A stretch of DNA of 64,000 nt from Begonia masoniana. Taxonomy: Eukaryota; Streptophyta; Magnoliopsida; Cucurbitales; Begoniaceae. The DNA lies in NCBI GenBank assembly GCA_022432975.1, contig CM039506.1, forward strand, positions 20,525,614-20,589,613, written 5' to 3'. The first letter of the stretch is position 1, and the number at the start of each line of letters is the position of its first letter. Under the pieces are notes generated by a model. The model was not told where the DNA came from. It ran no database searches and saw nothing but the letters and a program-made list of their open reading frames with translations. A program made the translations under genes and the position numbers. Below are positions 59,227 through 64,000 of this stretch, piece after piece.

Positions 59227-60690
59227 ACTACCAAACTGTCCTTCCCATAGGATGAATTCGAAAAAACCAAGGAGTTACATAAGTAAGTTCAAGAATTGCT
59301 TGAGCAGGGTTACATTCGAGAATCAATAAGTCTGTGTGCTATACCCACACTTTTGTGCCAAAGAAATATGGTACTATGAGAATGTGTGTGGATAGCTAAG
59401 TCATCAACTGAATCACAATCAAATATAGGCTTTCCATTCCAAGGCTTGCAAACATATTAGATGAGCTTAGTAGTGCTTCAATCTTTTTCAAAGTTGACTT
59501 GAAGAGTGGCTACCACCAAATTAGAATGAAGGAGGGAGACGAATAGAAGACAACATTTAAGACCAAGTATGGACTATTTGAATAGTTAGTAATGTCCTTC
59601 GGTCTCTCAAATACTCCTAGCACTTTTATGAGACTTATGCATTTTTTTCTTAAGGATTTCTGGGAAACATTTATAGTGGTATACTTTGATGATATCTTGG
59701 TACATAGGTTAGGTCTTATTTCTCATTTGGAACATCTTAGTGTACTCTTTGATACTCTTAGAGAGGCTAAACTATATGGAAACCTTAAAAGGTGCTCTTT
59801 TGTACAAGAGAGAGTACACTTTCTCGGGTTCACCATCACAAAGGATGACATGGAGGTAGATGAATCAAAGATTAAAGCTATTAAGGATTGGTCGGTTCCA
59901 AAGGGGATCTCAGAGGTGAGAAGTTTTCATAGGTTGACATCATTTTATAGGAAGATTCATTAAAGATTTTAGCTCAATTATAGCTCAGATGACCGATTGT
60001 ACCAGAAAGAGAAAAGAGTTCCAGTGGACCAAAGCTTGTCAACAAAGTTTTGAGTTAATTAAAGAAAAATTTTGTCATGCCCCTATTTTTATGTTACCCA
60101 TTTACAATAAGGTCTTTGAAGTGGAGTGTGACGCGTCCAGAGTGGGAATTGAAGCATTACTCATGTAAGAAGATAAACCTCTTGCATATTTTAGTGAGAA
60201 ACTCAAGGGAGTCGCTCTCAACTACTCAACCTATGATAAAGAATTATTAGCCGTCATTAGAGCTCTTGAAGTTGGGCAACACTACTTACTTCCTAAAGAG
60301 TTTGTTATTCATAACGATCACCAAGCCCTCAAACATATCAAGAGTCAAGGAAAATTAAATAAGAGGCATGTTAATTTGGTGGAATTCCTTGAGTGTTACC
60401 TCTACATCATCAAGTACAAGAAAGGGAAAACTAACATAGTGGCCAACACCCTTTTTAGGAGGTACGTCCTCTTAACCGAGTTGAGTACTAAATTCTTTGG
60501 GTTCAAACAGATCAAGGAAGCTTATGGAGAAGACCAAAACTTCGGCCAATGGTATGAGAAGTGTAAGAAGAGGGCCGAAGGGGGGTATTGTATAGTGGAT
60601 GACTACTTGTTCAAGGGAGGGAAGTTGTGCATTCCAAGTAGTGAAATTCGTGAATCGTTAGTCAAACAAGCTCATGAAGGAGAGGCTTAG
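59227..60690 (+). pseudogene. Reverse transcriptase, RNase H and start of integrase, family F
   Basis: Decayed plus-strand pol. RT: VQELLEQGYIRES, MSFGLSNTPSTFMRLM, the active-site YFDDILV near 59690, and FLGFTITKDD. RNase H: VECDASRVGI near 60125, YDKELLAVIRALE, HNDHQALKHI. Then the linker KKGKTNIVANTL and the integrase N-terminus through QAHEGE. Several stops (before MSFGL, and one after EALLM near 60166) and a frameshift near 59960 disable it. YFDD and the RT motifs point to a CRM/Reina-like chromovirus rather than the Tekay-like family A. It is interrupted at 60691 by solo LTR D. Confidence 0.9.
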
Positions 60691-61336
60691 TGTAACGCCC
60701 CCGAACCCACCCTGGCTCGGAGCGCTACTTGGCTCACTTAAACCCCAATAATTTAAATAAAATCGAACACAGCAAAATTTAGAACTAAATCTCCCGAAGC
60801 TCTCTTATGTCATACCTAGCTGCCTAGACTCACTAACTTCCCTTAATCCTAACCTTTAAGCACCACGGCGTCCTTCCTGAAAATTTCGGCAAAGTAACGC
60901 CTGAAAATGGCGCCTCCAAAATGCTAGGTACCTGCAAAGGAATAAATCCCAACCAATCCAGAATACTCTTCATCAACTTATCCAGCATACGAAATCACCA
61001 AATAGCAGTAAAGAGGGAAACTAAAATACTAACATCCCTAAGTGAAGAAAGTCCACAGTATAGGGTGACACATCACCCTTAACTATGACTACATACAACA
61101 ATTACAAATAGCTATACCATAACTCTCAAAACATCAACCAAAAAGAAAGTTACGCATTCCCATCATTTCTACAAATAGACATTTACAATAAACTACCAAA
61201 AAGACAAAGCCCACATCCCCCGAAGACCATGGTCGAGACACCCCGACAACTGCCCGCACCGGCATACAGCGTACATCAACGACTGCGTCCCAATCCTAGC
61301 TTTCCTCGTAGCTCTAACCTGTACTCCTGTTGTCAC

Positions 61337-62102
61337 CTACACCACAGAATACACACACGTAAGCTTACGCTTAGCAAGTAGGGGATAACAAATATAAACA
61401 AGCACAATGCACACACAACCCTCACACAACCCTAACACAACAACAAAACACCACACAACACGACAACGCAACACAACAACACAACACCACCCAAACCGAC
61501 AACACAACACAACACGAATAAAACTGCCTGCATCGAAAGATGCCTTAGTTGCCTCCACCGAAGTGCCTTAGTTGCCTGCACCGAAGTGCCTTAGTTGTCT
61601 GCACCGAAGTGCCTTAGTTGCCTGCACCGAAAGGTGCCTTAGTTGCCTGCACCGAAAGGTGCCTTATTTGCCTGCACCGAAGTGCCTTAGTTGCCTGCAT
61701 CAAAGTGCCTTAGTTGCCTGCACAGAAAGGTGTCTTAGTTGCCTGCACCGAAGTGCCTTAGTTGCCTGCACCGAAGTGCCTTAGTTGCCTGCACCGAAGT
61801 GCCTTAGTTGCCTGCACCGAAGTGCCTTAGTTGCCTAAGTATTGTGCACACTAACAATGCCAAACAATGCAACACAACACAACAAAACAACAACACAACA
61901 CAAAATGACAAACAATGCAACTATACGTATCTAGCGTGCTATCATGATGCATGTTTCAACGATATGCAACACCACACCACAACTCAACACAACCCGAAGC
62001 AAAACAAATAAATCAATGCAACACGAAGCAAAGCAATAACAAATTAACCCTACCGTTCTATGGTGTAGGCCCAAAGGCGAAAGAATGGCACCCACCACTT
62101 AC
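61337..62102 (-). other. Putative leader intron 2 with complementary ends, LTR D minus copy
   Basis: Minus strand GTAAGT to TGTGGTGTAG. Blocks 62056-62069 and 61336-61349 pair over 14 positions with one U-G. Relative to the plus D copy one pair has changed from G-C to A-U on both sides. Confidence 0.5.
61523..61836. repeat. 23-25-bp tandem repeat, about 13 copies
   Basis: Unit TTGCCTGCACCGAAGTGCC plus a few bases; some units carry AAAGG. Contains GCAC-CGAA-GTGC, a 4-bp stem with 4-nt loop. It occupies the intron position where the plus D copy has the unrelated 58-bp array. Confidence 0.92.
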
Positions 62103-62159
62103 CTGAATGCACGGTTTCCAATTGCTCAATTCTACGGGTCAATTCACTCGTTCGACGAC
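62103..62159 (-). other. Predicted LTR leader mini-exon, LTR D minus copy
   Basis: 57 nt between TTTTAG/GTC and TTCAG/GTAAGT on the minus strand. Confidence 0.45.
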
Positions 62160-63281
62160 CTAAAATAACAAAACTTAGCTTGATAAGTCACTAATACAAT
62201 TTAAGAAATTCTTAAACCTAAAACTAACCAACAATTAACACAATCACACACTGAAAACACTTAAACCCGATTTTTACCCAAAGTTGACCGTCTAACTTCA
62301 AACGGTCATAACTCCCTCGTTTTTCAACGGATTTTGATGTGCCACTCCAATTCGGAAACCTCTACACGTCTACTATCCATTGAAATGCTTAAATTAACCA
62401 AACAAACAGATTGGCCAATCCAAAAATCAAGGAACAGAATCAGTACACTTTTTGCATAAAAATCAGGTTTTGTGTATTTAAATTCTAATTCACAGTCTAA
62501 TCACTCCAACAACTTAAACTAACATATCCAAGTATTAAATAACAAAAAATGGAAGAAAACCCTCAAGAATAATCAAATTTTCGGACTCACCAAGTTAGGG
62601 TTTTCAAACCTTCACCAAAATCACTTAAAACCCACTAAAAGCTTCAACAAACTCTACCTAGAGTTATAAAAACCAAAACCCACTGTGAATTTACCTTGAA
62701 ATCACTTGAGAAATTGAAGAAATGATGAGGAGGAAGGGTGGCTATGGAGGAGAGGGAGAGAGAGCCGATGAGGAGGAAGAAAAATGGAAAATTAACCTTT
62801 AATACACTTTTTCTTCTTTTTCTATTTCTATCATTATTTTATTCCCTTTAAAATTACCCTTTACTCCCTCATCTTTCCCCCCTAGCCAACGTGAAGCACA
62901 CAAAACCACCCCACTTTTCATCCTTTAAATTTGTTTGTACTTAATTCCCATTGGTTTATGAGTTTTGACTTTTCAAGGTTTGAATTTGAATTTTCAAATG
63001 TTACATATTTAACCAATCACCACACTTTATTCCCTCCCATTTCACACATGGTTTCCAACGTGAGAACTCACCACTTCCATTGAAATTTTCTAAGTTTTTA
63101 TTTCATTAATTACAAATTTTCTATTGGTTCCTTTAATAGTTGACTTTTCCAACCCTTTCGTTTTTGAATTGTTAACTTCCTTTCATTTTCTTTGCATTGG
63201 TTTAGAACCCTTCATCACTTAACGTTAAGCTCGCATACAACCTAGGGCTATGCACGTTATTAGAATTTTCTGGGTGTTACA

Positions 63282-64000
63282 CTTAGCTAGCCATTTTGGG
63301 GAAAAAAAGACTATGGAGACGATCAATGAACTCTTTTATTGGCCACATTTACTTAGAGATGTACATAAGATGTTGGAGAAATGAATAGTTTGCAAAAAAG
63401 TTAAGAGTCGAGTTCTACCTCAAGCACTCTACTTACCTTTACCAATTTCAAGTAACCCTTGGGTGGAAGTAAGTATGGATTTTATTTTGGGACTACCTCA
63501 CACAATTAGATCAAATGACTCAATCATGGTAGTTATGGATCGATTCTCAAAGATTGCTCATTTTATTGCTTGTTCCAATACGGATGATTCTCTCCACATA
63601 GCTGAATTGTTTTTCAAAGAAGTGGTCAACATGCATGGAATTTCAAAGTCCATTTCGGATTGGGAAACTAATTTCTTGAGCTCATTTTGGAAAACGCTTT
63701 CGAGAAACTTTGGGCACCAAATTGCTTTTTAGCACATTATTTCACCCTCAAAGTGATGGTTAAACCGAGGTGGTAAATAGAACCTTAAGAGCCTTATTAG
63801 GAGCATAGTAGGCAAGTGACTTTCCGATTGGGACATTCAACTCCCCTACATTGAGTTTTCATACAAAAGGAGTGTACACAATTCATCACAAATGACTCAT
63901 TTTGAGGTGGTCTATGGTTTAAATCCACTTACGCCAATGGATCTTATTTCGTTGCCCACAAAAGAATTGACAAATCCTAGTGGAACAAGCACGGACCGAG
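63282..64000 (+). pseudogene. Integrase, family F, runs off the window
   Basis: Continues the F integrase after solo LTR D. The second zinc-binding pair is damaged (a stop in place of the first Cys, then IVCKK). The catalytic core follows with VSMDFILGLP (first Asp), a degenerate SDWETNF (second Asp) and TEVVNRTL (Glu) after a frameshift near 63730. A further stop is near 63810. The C-terminus and 3' LTR would lie beyond the window. Confidence 0.88.

Larger units (their letters stand above)
60691..63281 (-). mobile_element. Solo LTR, family D (minus)
   Basis: 2591 bp with TGTAACGCCCCC and GGGTGTTACA ends and perfect CTTAG duplications (60686-60690 and 63282-63286). Mini-exon 62103-62159, acceptor 2 before 61336. 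Donor 1 is ambiguous (62658/62657 or 62695/62694). It keeps the uninterrupted site (CGCAT, 61153-61157) into which LARD C inserted in the plus copy. Confidence 0.95.

Noticed and set aside
61572..62011. Cysteine-rich repetitive frame (CLSCLHRSALVACTE)
   Set aside because: By-product of the 23-bp tandem repeat; the variable unit length breaks the period and there is no start context.

Overview
The window looks like repeat-only heterochromatin from a flowering-plant (probably eudicot) nuclear genome. The evidence is Ty3/gypsy chromovirus polyproteins, initiator-Met-tRNA primer binding sites, LTRs of about 1.1-3.5 kb beginning TGTAAC and ending TTACA, a long array of a 207-bp satellite, and the absence of any recognisable host gene. 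I cannot name the species. Three 100-N gaps (3589-3688, 14706-14805, 39177-39276) mark scaffold joins, and sequence next to them is visibly corrupted. I use family letters: A, Tekay/Del-like chromovirus; B, D, E and G, related LTR families seen mainly as solo LTRs; C, a non-coding LARD-type element; F, a CRM/Reina-like chromovirus seen only as pol.

Layout. 1-3588: a broken family A element (truncated LTR joined to gag-pol). 3927-10569: two B LTRs on either side of a family A gag-protease fragment. 10570-12104: decayed internal sequence. 12105-13859: forward satellite array I. 13860-14705: start of an A LTR, cut by a gap. 15133-26624: inverted satellite array II (about 55 monomers). 26625-35802: a structurally complete family A element on the minus strand (LTRs, PBS, gag, PR, RT, RH, IN, chromodomain, PPT), disabled by stops and frameshifts. 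35803-39176: satellite array III, a divergent subfamily. 39541-43665: a G LTR with a second G LTR inserted in the opposite orientation. 43666-44180: a C LTR remnant. 44181-64000: a five-layer nest in which F pol is split by solo LTR E, which holds solo LTR D, which holds the complete LARD C, whose 5' LTR holds solo LTR B. A second D solo LTR splits F integrase further on. Six insertions have perfect 5-bp target duplications.

The least expected signal lies inside the LTRs. Families A, B, D, E and G share a leader plan: TATA box, splice-donor-like site, an acceptor, a mini-exon of about 45 nt, an exact GTAAGT donor, then a 0.5-1.7 kb putative intron ending in TGTAG/GTG. About 33 nt after GTAAGT lies an 11-14 nt block complementary to the acceptor of the same LTR. 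This pairing is kept through compensatory changes between families (CCTACATC with GATGTAGG in A and E; CCTACACC with GGTGTAGG in B, D and G). I read it as a conserved long-range RNA stem bridging the ends of an intron located within the LTR. If real, it could separate full-length genomic RNA from spliced, translatable mRNA. This is inference from sequence; no expression data were available.
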